Source: Comamonadaceae bacterium
GTDB taxonomy: Bacteria; Pseudomonadota; Gammaproteobacteria; Burkholderiales; Burkholderiaceae_C
Direction of reading: 5' to 3'
NCBI GenBank assembly: GCA_947448735.1
Contig: CANFOS010000007.1
Location: forward strand, 82,558-146,557
DNA: 64,000 nt
Part shown: positions 23,481 through 33,464 of the stretch, piece by piece
Layout of the letters: each line of letters opens with the position of its first letter
Numbering within the stretch: the first letter of the stretch is position 1
Translations under genes and position numbers: made by a program
Notes under the pieces: generated by a model
Told to the model about the DNA's origin: nothing
The model's input: the letters and a program-made list of their open reading frames with translations, nothing else
Databases searched by the model: none

Positions 23481-25595
23481 ATGATTTCGCTCACCCTGTC
23501 GGCCTTCCGACAAAACCTGTCGAAATTCAACTACAACGACCTGAGCATTCCGGGGGTGGTGTTGTTGCTGATGGGCATGTTGCTGATCCCCATGCCCCCG
23601 GTGTTGCTGGATGTGTTGTTTACCTTCAACATTGCCTCCAGTTTGCTGATCATCATGATCGCCATCAAAGTCCGCAAGCCGCTGGAGTTTTCAGCATTCC
23701 CGACTGTCTTGTTGTTCGCAACCATGCTGCGTTTGGCTTTAAACGTGGCGTCTACCCGTGCGATCTTGGTCGACGGTCACACGGGGCACGAGGCGGCAGG
23801 CAAGGTGATTGCGGCGTTTGGAGAGTTTGTCATTGGTGGCAATTACGTCGTTGGGTTCATTATTTTCGCCATTTTGGTCATCATCAACTTTATTGTGGTG
23901 ACCAAAGGCGCGGGACGGGTGTCTGAAGTGAACGCGCGTTTCACGCTTGATTCCATGCCCGGCAAGCAAATGGCGATTGATGCTGACTTGAATGCGGGGG
24001 TTATAGACCAGGAAACCGCCAAGACCCGGCGGGCTGAGTTGGCCCAAGAATCTGATTTCTTTGGCTCCATGGATGGCGCTTCTAAATTTGTCAGCGGCGA
24101 CGCCATTGCGGGCTTGCTGATTTTGATCATTGCTTTGGTCGGTGGTTTGGCGATCGGCATCGGGCAACATGGCCTTTCGCTGAGTGAAGCCGGACGGATC
24201 TACACGCTCTTGACCATCGGTGATGGTCTGGTCGCACAAATTCCCTCTTTGTTGCTGTCGCTGGCGACCGCTATCGTTGTGACAAGGGTGACAACGACTG
24301 AGTCAATCACGGAGCAGGTTGGCTCTCAACTGGGCAACCCTAGCGCCTTGTTTGTGACCTCTTGCATCATGGCTATTTTGGGCGTTGTTCCTGGTATGCC
24401 GCATCTGGTGTTCATTACTCTGGCCGCCATTTTTGCGGCATCGGGCGTGATGATTTTGCGACGTCAAATGGCGTCTGATGCCCCCAAACCAATTTCCGGG
24501 GCAGCTGCGGCTGCTGATCCCCTGAAGGAGCTGGGATGGGAGGATTTGGATCAAGTGGATTTGGTCGGTCTGGAAATTGGTTATGGCCTGATTCCCTTGG
24601 TCAATGTCGAGACCGGTGGACAGCTGATGACCCGCGTAAAAGGGGTGCGTAAAAAGCTTTCTGCCGAATTGGGCTTCTTGATTCAGCCGGTGCGTATTCG
24701 CGATGCCCTGAGCATCGATCCAGACAGTTATCACATTGTTTTAAAAGGTGTGATCCGTGGCCGGGGCAAGATCAAAGTGGGCCGAGAAATGGCGATCAAT
24801 CCGGGCCAGGTTTATGGTCCCTTGGAGGGGGTTTCGACCAAAGAGCCGGCTTTTGGATTGCAGGCAGTCTGGATCGAACCCTCCGAGCGCGATCATGCAC
24901 GTTCGCTGGGATACACCGTGGTCGATGCCGCAACTGCCATCGCCACCCATTTGAACAAGGTGTTGCGCGAAAATGCGGCTGACTTGCTCAGTCACGATGA
25001 AGTGCAGCAGCTGCTGGATAAGTTGGCTGTCAAGTCCCCCAAACTGGTGGAGGATTTGATTCCCGCCAAACTCTCTTTGGGGGTGATGACGCGAACCTTG
25101 CAAAGCCTGCTCAATGATGCGGTATCGATCCGTGACATGCGCACCATCGTTGAAACGCTTTCTGAAGTCAGTGCCAAAACCCAAGACCCCGAGCAACTCA
25201 ATGCCTTGGTGCGACCGCGCCTGGGTCGTCTGATTGTTCAGGGGATGGTTGACGATAAAGAGGTGCTTTCGGTGATGACGCTGGAGCCTGGGCTCGAGCA
25301 GCTCTTGCACAATGTCATCGTCCAGCAGGATCAGGGCCAAGGGGTGGTCATGGAGCCAGGATTGGCCGAACGACTGTTTGCTGCTCTACGTGATGGGGCG
25401 AAACAGGTCGAAACGCTGGGCCACGCGGCTGTTCTGGTTGTCTCTCCTGCCATTCGTCCTTGGCTTGCCAGGTCGGTTCGGAGTCGAGTCAATGAGCTGG
25501 TCGTTCTGTCCTATGGGGAGATTCCTGATGACCAGGTGGTTAATGTGATTCACACCGTTCACGCGGAAACTTCAAAATCGGACGCTACGCGCTAG
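23481..25595 (+). CDS. flhA: Flagellar export-gate protein FlhA
   Basis: FlhA is the large inner-membrane export-gate protein that receives chaperone-substrate complexes and couples export to proton motive force. The 704-residue product has about eight TM segments in the first 330 residues with the conserved FHIPEP-region hallmarks (KVRKPLEFSAFPTVLL, LRLALNVASTRAIL, GAGRVSEVNARFTLD, PGKQMAID) and a large cytoplasmic C-terminal domain (YGLIPLVNVE, IDPDSYHIVLKGV, PAKLSLGVMTRTLQSLL). It opens the flhA-flhF-flhG-fliA unit. Confidence 0.97.
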   Translation: MISLTLSAFRQNLSKFNYNDLSIPGVVLLLMGMLLIPMPPVLLDVLFTFNIASSLLIIMIAIKVRKPLEFSAFPTVLLFATMLRLALNVASTRAILVDGHTGHEAAGKVIAAFGEFVIGGNYVVGFIIFAILVIINFIVVTKGAGRVSEVNARFTLDSMPGKQMAIDADLNAGVIDQETAKTRRAELAQESDFFGSMDGASKFVSGDAIAGLLILIIALVGGLAIGIGQHGLSLSEAGRIYTLLTIGDGLVAQIPSLLLSLATAIVVTRVTTTESITEQVGSQLGNPSALFVTSCIMAILGVVPGMPHLVFITLAAIFAASGVMILRRQMASDAPKPISGAAAAADPLKELGWEDLDQVDLVGLEIGYGLIPLVNVETGGQLMTRVKGVRKKLSAELGFLIQPVRIRDALSIDPDSYHIVLKGVIRGRGKIKVGREMAINPGQVYGPLEGVSTKEPAFGLQAVWIEPSERDHARSLGYTVVDAATAIATHLNKVLRENAADLLSHDEVQQLLDKLAVKSPKLVEDLIPAKLSLGVMTRTLQSLLNDAVSIRDMRTIVETLSEVSAKTQDPEQLNALVRPRLGRLIVQGMVDDKEVLSVMTLEPGLEQLLHNVIVQQDQGQGVVMEPGLAERLFAALRDGAKQVETLGHAAVLVVSPAIRPWLARSVRSRVNELVVLSYGEIPDDQVVNVIHTVHAETSKSDATR

Positions 25596-25636
25596 GCGCT
25601 GAGCTGAACTAGCCCTCGTATTGTCAGGCCAACACC

Positions 25637-26941
25637 ATGGAACTAAAACGCATCCTTGCCAATGACACAAAAAGTGCCACCGATCTTGCCATGAGGTTGT
25701 GTGGACGTGACGTATTGATCATCTCTAATCACACAGTCGAAGGGCAAACCGAACTGGTGGTAGCCATTGATGTCGATAAGCAGAGCCCTGAAAGCCATGA
25801 TCAAGAAGGCGGCAACCAAAGCGAACAGGCCCAGCCAGCAGAAGACTTCAGGAGTCAGCTGGTCTTGGCGCAGGCCAAATCAAACCCCAATTATGGCGTC
25901 GCAGCTTCACCCGTTTCAGGCGCCGACTTCAAGCAAGCCAAGCATGAAGGCCGCGATCCCAAAAACCAGGAAATCACCCGGTTGATTCGCGATGAGTTGG
26001 CTTTTTTCAAAGCGGAGCTGAGCTTGAGTCTAAAAACTTCGGGATGGCAAAGCAGCTTGAAGCTGTCTCCTGAAATCGACAATTTATTCAACTCTTTTAC
26101 CCAAGCGGGAATGTCCGCGAGCTTACGCACGCTTTTGCTCGATACGGTCAAAGACATGCGTGACGAACAAGAAGCCCTGTTGGCTATTCGCCAGCAGCTG
26201 GAGCAAGTTTCGCATTTGCCGCGTGCGGCCTTACCGCAAGACGGGATTCACCTGATCGCCGGACCCAGCGGAGTCGGCAAAACCATGATGGCCATGCGAC
26301 TGGCCAGCCACGCCCTGGCGCAAGATCCATCATGCAAGGTGGCGATGGTGAGCTACTGCGACACCCGCCCCGGTGCTTGGGAGCAAATCCAGGCGCTTTC
26401 AAGCCAAATCGGGATGGAGTGTTTTAGAGCTGGTGACAGCGTATCCCTGGGCAACGTCCTTGCACGTTTGGCCGAATACAAACTGGTCTTGATTGATACT
26501 GCCTCAACGCAATTGCGAGAACGTGTTGTGGAGATTGAGTCGGTGTGCCCTTCCTGTGTCAAGCATGCCTTGGTCACGGCTGACTCGTCGTCTGCAACTT
26601 TAAAGCGCACCTTGCAGGCTTCGGACATTAAATGGAACAGTTTGATGGTCAGCAAGCTCGATGAATCTAACCAGCCTTGGCCGCTGGTTGAATTCCTCCA
26701 TGAGAATTCGCTCTCAAACTGTGCTGCCAGTGATGGTGCCCAAGTTACCGCGCTGAGACTGAATTTGACAGCAGGCTCTTTGATTGAGATGGCCTTGGCC
26801 CAATTGTCTCGGTCACCTGAACCACGTGCGTTGGCTCGAACGAATCCTTCGACAAAGCCTCCCGTGTTCAAGCTGCCGGCCGTCGCTCCACGTTTCTTGA
26901 CGCAATCTAGTCCCAGGGGCCTGCGTGGTTCCTTCAATTGA
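25637..26941 (+). CDS. flhF: Flagellar number/placement GTPase FlhF
   Basis: FlhF is an SRP-type GTPase that marks the cell pole and recruits the first flagellar parts. The product has 434 residues: an N-terminal basic/variable B domain, an N domain of helices, and a G domain with P-loop GPSGVGKT and the VAMVSYCDTRPGAWEQ segment. The G3 motif reads DTAS where SRP GTPases have DTAG, and the G4 motif is SKLDES where TKLDE is usual. It lies 41 bases after flhA, and its stop overlaps a possible TTG of flhG. Confidence 0.9.
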   Translation: MELKRILANDTKSATDLAMRLCGRDVLIISNHTVEGQTELVVAIDVDKQSPESHDQEGGNQSEQAQPAEDFRSQLVLAQAKSNPNYGVAASPVSGADFKQAKHEGRDPKNQEITRLIRDELAFFKAELSLSLKTSGWQSSLKLSPEIDNLFNSFTQAGMSASLRTLLLDTVKDMRDEQEALLAIRQQLEQVSHLPRAALPQDGIHLIAGPSGVGKTMMAMRLASHALAQDPSCKVAMVSYCDTRPGAWEQIQALSSQIGMECFRAGDSVSLGNVLARLAEYKLVLIDTASTQLRERVVEIESVCPSCVKHALVTADSSSATLKRTLQASDIKWNSLMVSKLDESNQPWPLVEFLHENSLSNCAASDGAQVTALRLNLTAGSLIEMALAQLSRSPEPRALARTNPSTKPPVFKLPAVAPRFLTQSSPRGLRGSFN

Positions 26942-26958
26942 AAACAAGTGAAAAGAGA

Positions 26959-27777
26959 ATGAAAAAAACAATACGGACAGAAGTCATTGGTGTTGCCAGT
27001 GGCAAGGGCGGCGTGGGTAAAACAACACTGGCTGTGAATTTGGCCATTTCACTTCAAATGTCGGGGCAGCGGGTGATGCTTTTTGATGCCGACTTGGGCT
27101 TGGCCAATTCACAAATTGCCATGGGTTGCACCTGTCCGTTTAATTTGAGTCACTTTATGAGCGGTCAAAAAACGCTAGAAGAAATTATGGTGACGACCCG
27201 CCAGGGGGTCAAGCTGATTCCCGGTGCGTCTGGCGTCAGCGAATTGGCAGCTTTGAGCCGAACCCAGGCCTCGCGCGTGGTGCAGTCTTTTAGCGCACTT
27301 GAGGGGGAAATCGATTATTTGATCGTAGACATGGCTGCGGGAATTTCACCGTCTGTGCTGGCGTTTATGGAGGCGTGTCAAAGACGTTTCATCATTGTGC
27401 GTGATGACCCATCGTCAATAGCGGATGCTTACGGCATGATAAAAGTGCTGATTCAGGAATACAACCTGGATGAAATTTACATTATTCCCAATGCCGTCAA
27501 AAGTCAGTCTGACGGACAAAATCTCTTTCGCCGAATCAATCAGGTGTGCGCTCAGTTTTTAAACTACACCACGCACTACATCGGTTCGATTGAAGACGAC
27601 AAATTGATTCTGGAGGGCCATCGAAAATATGAGCCTGTCCTGAGCTATGCGCCCAATTCTGTGAGCTCCCGAAGCTTCATCCGGCTGGCCAAATCTGTCA
27701 CGCAGATTCCGAACATCAGCGAGATCTCCGGTGGGATGCAGTTTTTTGTCGAACGCTTGGTTCAACAGCAGAACTGA
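26959..27777 (+). CDS. flhG: Flagellar number regulator FlhG (FleN)
   Basis: FlhG is a MinD-like ATPase that limits flagellar number, acting on FlhF and on the FleQ/FlrA-type activator. The product is 272 residues with the deviant Walker A GVASGKGGVGKTTLAVNLA, then LFDADLGLANSQIAMG and YLIVDMAAGIS (switch II / Walker B). ATG 26959 is used as start; an upstream TTG at 26938 overlaps the flhF stop and would add 7 residues. Confidence 0.93.
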   Translation: MKKTIRTEVIGVASGKGGVGKTTLAVNLAISLQMSGQRVMLFDADLGLANSQIAMGCTCPFNLSHFMSGQKTLEEIMVTTRQGVKLIPGASGVSELAALSRTQASRVVQSFSALEGEIDYLIVDMAAGISPSVLAFMEACQRRFIIVRDDPSSIADAYGMIKVLIQEYNLDEIYIIPNAVKSQSDGQNLFRRINQVCAQFLNYTTHYIGSIEDDKLILEGHRKYEPVLSYAPNSVSSRSFIRLAKSVTQIPNISEISGGMQFFVERLVQQQN

Positions 27778-27784
27778 GCACAGT

Positions 27785-28510
27785 ATGGTTGCATCAACTC
27801 GTCTTTATGAAGAAGTTCACAACAACAGTGAAGCTTTGGTTTTGGCGCATTTGAGTATGGTCAAACGTGTTGCGTTGCATTTGAAAGTTCGAATCCCACC
27901 GTTTATGGAGCTCGACGAGTTGATCCAGGTCGGGATGATCGGTCTGTTGGAGGCGGCAAGATCGTACATACCGTCAAAAGGTGTTGATTTTGAAAATTTT
28001 GCGCTGAGTCGGGTTCGCGGCGCCATGCTCGATGAAGTACGCCAGCTGTCTTATTTGCCTCGTTCAGCGGTGGAATTCAACAAGTCAGAAACCAAGGCGA
28101 CCGATGCCTTGGCAAGTGAACTCGGACGCAAGCCAACCCAGGCTGAATTGGCAGCCTACGCGGGGGACGAGCTCGGCGACTATCAAAAAAAACGGGGCAA
28201 CGCCAAACGTTTTGAAACCTTGTCGATGGAAGTCATCACGGACGAGGTGATGGGGCTTGCCGACGAAAGGTCGCGTCAACCCGATGAGATTGTGGAGCGC
28301 GAGGACTTTATGCGCGCCGTCACAGAGGCGATTGCAGCATTGGACGAACGTGATCAATTGCTCATGTCACTTTACTATGTGGAAGAACTCAATCTCAAAG
28401 AAATTGGCTTAACGCTGGGCGTGACGGAGTCCCGTGTCAGCCAGTTGTTGAGTGCAGTGGTTAAAAAATTGAGGCGTATGTTGAAAATCGAGGACGTTAC
28501 AAAACGCTGA
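27785..28510 (+). CDS. fliA: Flagellar sigma factor FliA (sigma-28)
   Basis: FliA directs RNA polymerase to late flagellar and chemotaxis promoters. The 241-residue product has region 2 (HLSMVKRVALHLKVRIP, ELIQVGMIGLLEAARSY, FALSRVRGAMLDEVRQL), region 3 and region 4 (LYYVEELNLKEIGLTLGVTE, SRVSQLLSAVVKKLR), all typical. The ATG at 27785 is 7 bases after the flhG stop. Its anti-sigma factor FlgM is encoded at 359-685, and three TCAAG-type candidate promoters are present in the window. Confidence 0.96.
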   Translation: MVASTRLYEEVHNNSEALVLAHLSMVKRVALHLKVRIPPFMELDELIQVGMIGLLEAARSYIPSKGVDFENFALSRVRGAMLDEVRQLSYLPRSAVEFNKSETKATDALASELGRKPTQAELAAYAGDELGDYQKKRGNAKRFETLSMEVITDEVMGLADERSRQPDEIVEREDFMRAVTEAIAALDERDQLLMSLYYVEELNLKEIGLTLGVTESRVSQLLSAVVKKLRRMLKIEDVTKR

Positions 28511-28546
28511 GCCCCGGGCTGATGCACCCCTGAAACGACGTAAATC

Positions 28547-28573
28547 TCAAGTTTTCACATTCTGTGTCGACTC
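28547..28573 (+). promoter_or_regulatory. Candidate sigma-28 promoter for fliS-motAB
   Basis: TCAAGTTT, 11 bases, then GTCGACTC, 34 bases upstream of fliS. The -35 is identical to that before flgM; the -10 keeps the TCGA core only. Confidence 0.5.
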
Positions 28574-28607
28574 AAGGGAGTACGTAAACTTTTTGGGAGA
28601 TGCACAG

Positions 28608-29051
28608 ATGCGAGTTCAGTTCAAAGCCATGGAGTCTTATGGTGTCGGCAATTTGGCTTCTCAGGCCTCAGTGGCGAGCAGTGCGGAGTTAATTCAAATG
28701 CTTTTTGATGGTTTGGTGAACACGCTGGTGGCGGCTCAAGGACATTTGGAGCACGGCGCCATTCAGGAAAAAGGCAAGTGTATTGCTCGGGCCAGCAGGA
28801 TTGTGCTGGGTTTGCAGCAGTCGCTTGATTTCGAAAAAGGTGGGGATTTGGCGAAAAATTTGGACGAGTTGTACGGGTATACCACCCGTCGACTAATCTT
28901 CGCGAACGCTCACAACGATCTTTCCGTCTTGAAAGAATTGCATGGGTTGATGTCTGAACTTCGCAGTGCATGGCAAGAGGTTCCAGCGCTGATACGAGGC
29001 GGGCGAGCTTCTGCATGGGTAGGTCAGGAAAGATTGACTGCACAGGTTTAG
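28608..29051 (+). CDS. fliS: Flagellin export chaperone FliS
   Basis: FliS binds flagellin in the cytoplasm and prevents early polymerisation. The 147-residue product is all-helical with the family pattern: YGVGNLASQASVASSAELIQ, MLFDGLVNTLVAAQGHLEHG, LQQSLDFEKGGDLAKNLDEL and YGYTTRRLIFANAHND. The start is the ATG at 28608; an in-frame TTG lies 15 bases upstream. Flagellin, FliD and FliT are not in the window. It is followed by motA after 37 bases. Confidence 0.85.
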   Translation: MRVQFKAMESYGVGNLASQASVASSAELIQMLFDGLVNTLVAAQGHLEHGAIQEKGKCIARASRIVLGLQQSLDFEKGGDLAKNLDELYGYTTRRLIFANAHNDLSVLKELHGLMSELRSAWQEVPALIRGGRASAWVGQERLTAQV

Positions 29052-29088
29052 TGTCAAAGGTTTGTAAAGCCTATTTTTTGGAATTCTT

Positions 29089-29952
29089 ATGTTTGGTATC
29101 GCCGGTATTGTTTTTCTGTTGATCAGCGTCTTTGCCAGCTTTATTGTGGGCGGCGGAAGCCTGGCTCCCTTTATTCACGCGGCACCGATTGAAGGCTGGT
29201 GTATTTTGGGCGCCGGAATCGGCGGCATGCTGATCGGTAACAGTCCGGACGTTGTCAAGGCAGTGTTTGCCGGAATTGGTCGCACCTTCAAGGGATCGAA
29301 GTATAAAAAACAGGACTATCTGAACACTATTTTTTGCGTTTCGAAAGTCATGAAAACTCTCAAAAGCGAGGGTGCTGTTGCGCTGGAAGCCCATATTGAG
29401 ACACCAGAATCCAGTGCAATTTTCAGTGAATATCCCAATTTGTTGAAAGACCATGCCTTGCTGCACCTGATCACGGACACGGTTCGTTTGATGGTGGTTT
29501 CGCAGGGAACGCTCAGTCCCATGGCGGTCGAAGAAGTCATGGACACGGCCATCAAAACCCACCATCACGATGAGCTCAAGGGCTCTGATGCCATTGCGAC
29601 CCTGGCAGGCGCCTTGCCTGCTCTGGGCATTGTGTCTTGCGTGATGGGCGTGGTTAAAACCATGGAGCAGATTGACCAACCCCCTGCGGTATTGGGTGGT
29701 TTGGTTGGCGCGGCGCTGGTGGGAACCTTTATTGGCGTGTTTTTAGCCTATGGCTTTTTTGAGCCTTGGGCCAAGCGCTTGGCTCAAATCATTGAAGATG
29801 AAGCCTGTATGTACCATGTGGTCAAACAGATCATCATTGGCACCATGCACGGGCATCCTATGCCGCTGATCCTGGAGGCAGCCAGGGTCGCCATCAGCCA
29901 TCACAATCAACCCAGTTTTGCCGATGTATTTGATGGTTTGCGGGGCAAATAA
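29089..29952 (+). CDS. motA: Flagellar motor stator protein MotA
   Basis: MotA with MotB forms the ion-driven stator that turns the rotor. The 287-residue product has four TM segments, the cytoplasmic loop with charged residues that face FliG, and the conserved ALPALGIVSCVMGVVKTM segment with the key prolines in TM3/TM4. The length fits proton-type MotA. motB follows after 2 bases. Confidence 0.95.
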   Translation: MFGIAGIVFLLISVFASFIVGGGSLAPFIHAAPIEGWCILGAGIGGMLIGNSPDVVKAVFAGIGRTFKGSKYKKQDYLNTIFCVSKVMKTLKSEGAVALEAHIETPESSAIFSEYPNLLKDHALLHLITDTVRLMVVSQGTLSPMAVEEVMDTAIKTHHHDELKGSDAIATLAGALPALGIVSCVMGVVKTMEQIDQPPAVLGGLVGAALVGTFIGVFLAYGFFEPWAKRLAQIIEDEACMYHVVKQIIIGTMHGHPMPLILEAARVAISHHNQPSFADVFDGLRGK

Positions 29953-29954
29953 AC

Positions 29955-30959
29955 ATGGCAAGTGAAGCCACAGTCAGGGTGCCGGAAGAGGTTGCAGAGG
30001 CACCGGCGTTAACGTTGGTGGCTCCGCCTGCCGCCGAACCTGAAGCGGTTGCCGAAGCGCTGGCACCGGTCATCGTTATCAAGAAAATAATGCCGGGTCA
30101 TGGCGGCGCTCATGGCGGCGCATGGAAAATTGCCCTGGCGGACATGATGACGGCGATGATGGCATTTTTTTTGTTGATGTGGATTTTGGGAGCAACCCAA
30201 GAAACCCAGCGCAAAAGTGTTGCCGATTTCTTCACGCCCGTCACATCGCACAGTCAAATTAACATGGGCGCAACCGCAGGTTCTAATGGCATTCTCGGTG
30301 GCCGTTCCATCATAGACCCTGAGGGGTTTCCTTACACGGCAAAGCAAACCGCGGCCATGGAGAGAGTCACGCCGCGCTCTGAAGGCGGACCCACTGAAAA
30401 CGATCCATCACCCAATACTGAAACTCAGCGTGACAGTGATGCGCAAACCCAGGCTGAAAAAAAACAGGCCCGCGAAGAAAGTGATAACGCCAACTTTGAC
30501 AAGTTGGAAAAAGAAATGAAAGAAGCAGTTGCTAAAAATCCAAATTTGAAGCAACTGGAAAATCAGGTGCAGTTTGTTCGCGATAAAGAAGGTCTGCGCA
30601 TTGAGATTATTGACAAGGCTGACTTCTCGATGTTTCCGCTAGGCACCAATAAACTTCAACCGAAAGCCCAGGCACTCCTGAGCGAAGTCGCCCAATCGCT
30701 TGCTGCCATGCCGAATAAAATCAGTGTGCGTGGTCACACCGACAGCGTGGCCTTCGCAAGTAAGGGCGGCGGCAACAACTGGTCCCTGTCAGCTGAACGG
30801 GCAGAAGCAACCCGATCGCTGTTGGAAGACAAAGGCATTAATTCCAAACGGTTTACGCAAATTGAAGGGGTTGCGGATACCGCGCCTTACAACCCGAACG
30901 ATCGCAAAGATCCCCGCAATCGCCGCATCAGCATCACCGTCAAGTTCAACGAGGGCTAA
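29955..30959 (+). CDS. motB: Flagellar motor stator protein MotB
   Basis: MotB anchors the stator to peptidoglycan and carries the ion-binding Asp. The 334-residue product has an Ala/Pro/Glu-rich cytoplasmic N-terminus, a single TM segment with ALADMMTAMMAFFLLMWIL where the Asp is the channel residue, the plug region, and a C-terminal OmpA-like domain (SVRGHTDSVAF, NWSLSAERAEATRSLL, DPRNRRISI). The 3' end overlaps by 4 bases the convergent Sel1 gene. Confidence 0.95.
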   Translation: MASEATVRVPEEVAEAPALTLVAPPAAEPEAVAEALAPVIVIKKIMPGHGGAHGGAWKIALADMMTAMMAFFLLMWILGATQETQRKSVADFFTPVTSHSQINMGATAGSNGILGGRSIIDPEGFPYTAKQTAAMERVTPRSEGGPTENDPSPNTETQRDSDAQTQAEKKQAREESDNANFDKLEKEMKEAVAKNPNLKQLENQVQFVRDKEGLRIEIIDKADFSMFPLGTNKLQPKAQALLSEVAQSLAAMPNKISVRGHTDSVAFASKGGGNNWSLSAERAEATRSLLEDKGINSKRFTQIEGVADTAPYNPNDRKDPRNRRISITVKFNEG

Positions 30960-31444
30960 TCGAGCTCGCAGGCCTTGTAATTGCGATTGATGCAATTGAT
31001 GGCCAGGGTATTGGCCTCTTGTATTTCAGCAGGGCTCAAGTCTGCTGAAATTTTGCGCAATTCTTTTTGAGCTTTCGGATGGCCCGAACTGGAGGCCAGA
31101 ATAAACCACATGGCCGCGCGAACGTTGTCACGTTTGACGCCTTGGCCATTGGCATGGATGGAGCCTAATTTGAACTGGGCTTTCGGTTCAGATTGAGCTG
31201 CTGCAAGATGAAGCCAGCGCATTGCTACGGGGTAGTTTTGCGGGACTCCTTGGCCAAAGAAGTGCATCAGACCCAGAAGCGACTGGGCTTTCGCATCACC
31301 GCTGTCAGCCACGATTTGCCATTTCGCAACAGCAGTGGCGTAGTCTTTACGTTGGTATGCAACATAGCCGTCTTCCCACGGGCCCGCATGAGCCGTACCC
31401 ATTCCTAAAAAAATCGCTATGACGTATGAAGAAAATTTTTTCAT
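30956..31444 (-). CDS. Secreted Sel1-repeat protein
   Basis: A 162-residue protein with a signal peptide (MKKFSSYVIAIFLGMGTAHA) and then three Sel1 repeats (LLGLMHFFGQGVPQN, KLGSIHANGQGVKRD). It ends PAEIQEANTLAINCINRNY, close in style to the end of the Sel1 protein at 10406. A periplasmic location is predicted, unlike the two cytoplasmic-looking Sel1 proteins near 4.7-11.8 kb. It is convergent with motB. Confidence 0.85.
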   Translation of the reverse strand: MKKFSSYVIAIFLGMGTAHAGPWEDGYVAYQRKDYATAVAKWQIVADSGDAKAQSLLGLMHFFGQGVPQNYPVAMRWLHLAAAQSEPKAQFKLGSIHANGQGVKRDNVRAAMWFILASSSGHPKAQKELRKISADLSPAEIQEANTLAINCINRNYKACELD

Positions 31445-31549
31445 GCGAACTTTCTAGCAAACTGAAGCTGATGGACACTCGGATCAAGGCGCTGGCTTGT
31501 ACCTTTGCCGAATAGTCTCCCGCGCTGTCCAGACATGACCCGTGGGGCC

Positions 31550-31578
31550 GGTTTGGCGATCAAGGCAATCGCCAAACC
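31550..31578. other. Perfect 11-bp hairpin between Sel1 and rhlE genes
   Basis: GGTTTGGCGAT and ATCGCCAAACC are exact reverse complements separated by 7 bases. No T-run follows on either strand, so it is not a typical intrinsic terminator. It lies downstream of the minus-strand helicase gene and upstream of the Sel1 gene. Confidence 0.6.
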
Positions 31579-31667
31579 GTACTATCAATCGGCACGCCAA
31601 GGCGGTTTTGAGTGTACACAGCAAAAAGAAGCCCGAAGCGTTTTGGGGAAAGTACTTTGCGACCTGG

Positions 31668-33464
31668 TCAGCGTTGAAATCCGCCGCCCGAATTACCCCT
31701 GCCACCGCCCCAGTTGCTGGACCCTCCGCTGCGATTGCCAGCGCCGCCACCACGATTGCCGCCTCGGCCGCCACCACCACCGCCGCGCGTGGGCAGGCCG
31801 GATGAGGGGAATCCCGCTGACACATGGCTGGTCGGTTGACGTTCGTCAAAGTCGTTGCGCTGGTCGCCCATGTCAACACGGGGTCCGCGCGGGTCTTGGC
31901 GCTGCACTTCATCACGCGGCTGACGTGGTTGGTCGTCTCTCGGCGGGCGCGGGGCTTGTGACCTGCGCTGATCGCCCCGTGGTGGGCCACCGCTGTTGCT
32001 GTAACCAGAGTTTTGTCTTGGCTGGCCAGGGTTGGGTGTGCGTGGGCCACGGCCGTAGTTGCCGCTGCCCTCGGAACGGTTATCACTTGCGCCTTCAGCA
32101 GGCGCACGACCCCTGCCACCGCCAGAATTGCCGCCCCGTCCGCCACCACCACCCGGGTTGCCTCGCGCGGGCTGGCCGGCGCGGGTTTCACGGATGCGCG
32201 TCATCATCTCGCTGCGTGCTGCCTTGGCCGCGGCCTGCATCACGTCGCGGCTTGGCGGTTTGCCCAGACCGCCCCAGATGGTCTGGCGGCCCATGGCCAG
32301 TGGTTCGGCGCGCTCGTCCGGGTCCGCTTCAAAGCCTGGCACTTTGACGACTTCAATGTTCTGCTTTGTAAAGCGCTCAATATCCTGCATGAAGCCTTCT
32401 TCATCCAGGCACACCAAACTCACAGCTTCACCACTGTTGCCGGCGCGGCCCGTGCGGCCAATCCGGTGGACGTAGTCTTCGCTCACGTTCGGAATCTCGT
32501 AGTTCACCACGTGCGGCAGCTCGTCAATGTCAATGCCCCGGGCTGCAATATCTGTAGCAACCAGCGCACGTATCGTGCCGTCTTTGAAGCCTTGCAGCGC
32601 CTGGGTGCGAGCGGTTTGGCTCTTGTTGCCGTGCAGAGCCAGGGCTTCAATGCCGTTTTTGGTCAGGTGCTCGGCCACGTTATTGGCGCCAAACTTGGTG
32701 CGGGTGAAGACCAGCACCTGGCTCCATTTGTGCTCGTTGATGATGTGTGTCAGCAGCGCTTTTTTCTTCGCGCGGCCCACCGGGTGAATGGTTTGCGTGA
32801 TGCGCTGGACCGTGGTGTTGCGCGGCGTGACCTGGATGTGCAGCGGGTCGCGCAGCAGGCCGTTGGCCAGGTCGCGAATTTCATCGCTGAAGGTGGCTGA
32901 AAACAGCAGCACCTGCTTTTGCTTGGGCACCAGGGCCAGCACTTTTTTGATGTCATGGATAAAGCCCATATCCAGCATGCGGTCGGCTTCGTCCAGCACC
33001 AGCATCTGCACCTGTCCCAGGTCCAGCGTTCCCTGACCCGCATGGTCCAGCAGGCGGCCGGGGGTGGCGACCAGAATGTCAACACCGCGGCGCAGCTTTT
33101 CAATTTGCGCGCCCATGCCAACGCCGCCAAACATCACCATCGATGTCAGCTCCAGGTATTTGCCGTACAGGCGTACGCTTTCCTCAACCTGCGCGGCCAG
33201 CTCGCGGGTCGGTGTCATGATCAGGCAGCGCACGGCATTGACGCCACGGCGATTCGTCAGTCTAGGCTCGGTGCTCAGGCGTTGCAGCATGGGCAGCACA
33301 AAGGCCGCAGTTTTGCCCGTGCCGGTTTGTGCGCCGCCCAGCAAGTCACCACCGGCCAAAACGGCGGGGATGGCTTGTGCCTGGATGGGGGTGGGGGTGT
33401 CGTAGCCTTGCTCAAGCACGGCTTTCAGGATGGCCGGGGCCAAATTCAATTCTTCAAAGGTCAT
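31668..33464 (-). CDS. rhlE: DEAD-box RNA helicase, RhlE type
   Basis: An ATP-dependent RNA helicase acting in RNA turnover and ribosome maturation. The 598-residue product has all motifs in order: Q motif [14 protein letters not shown], motif [37 protein letters not shown] and [10 protein letters not shown]. The last 170 residues are a low-complexity Arg/Gly/Asn/Pro-rich tail with RGG-like repeats, common in RhlE and probably RNA-binding. The start is the ATG at 33464 ([12 protein letters not shown]); an upstream TTG at 33521 is less likely. Confidence 0.93.
   Translation of the reverse strand: MTFEELNLAPAILKAVLEQGYDTPTPIQAQAIPAVLAGGDLLGGAQTGTGKTAAFVLPMLQRLSTEPRLTNRRGVNAVRCLIMTPTRELAAQVEESVRLYGKYLELTSMVMFGGVGMGAQIEKLRRGVDILVATPGRLLDHAGQGTLDLGQVQMLVLDEADRMLDMGFIHDIKKVLALVPKQKQVLLFSATFSDEIRDLANGLLRDPLHIQVTPRNTTVQRITQTIHPVGRAKKKALLTHIINEHKWSQVLVFTRTKFGANNVAEHLTKNGIEALALHGNKSQTARTQALQGFKDGTIRALVATDIAARGIDIDELPHVVNYEIPNVSEDYVHRIGRTGRAGNSGEAVSLVCLDEEGFMQDIERFTKQNIEVVKVPGFEADPDERAEPLAMGRQTIWGGLGKPPSRDVMQAAAKAARSEMMTRIRETRAGQPARGNPGGGGGRGGNSGGGRGRAPAEGASDNRSEGSGNYGRGPRTPNPGQPRQNSGYSNSGGPPRGDQRRSQAPRPPRDDQPRQPRDEVQRQDPRGPRVDMGDQRNDFDERQPTSHVSAGFPSSGLPTRGGGGGGRGGNRGGGAGNRSGGSSNWGGGRGNSGGGFQR

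Noticed and set aside
31550..31578. Intrinsic terminator
   Set aside because: The stem is perfect but no T-run follows on either strand.
31484..32347. Long overlapping frames over the rhlE tail on both strands
   Set aside because: They arise from the GC-rich RGG-repeat sequence of the helicase tail and match no family.
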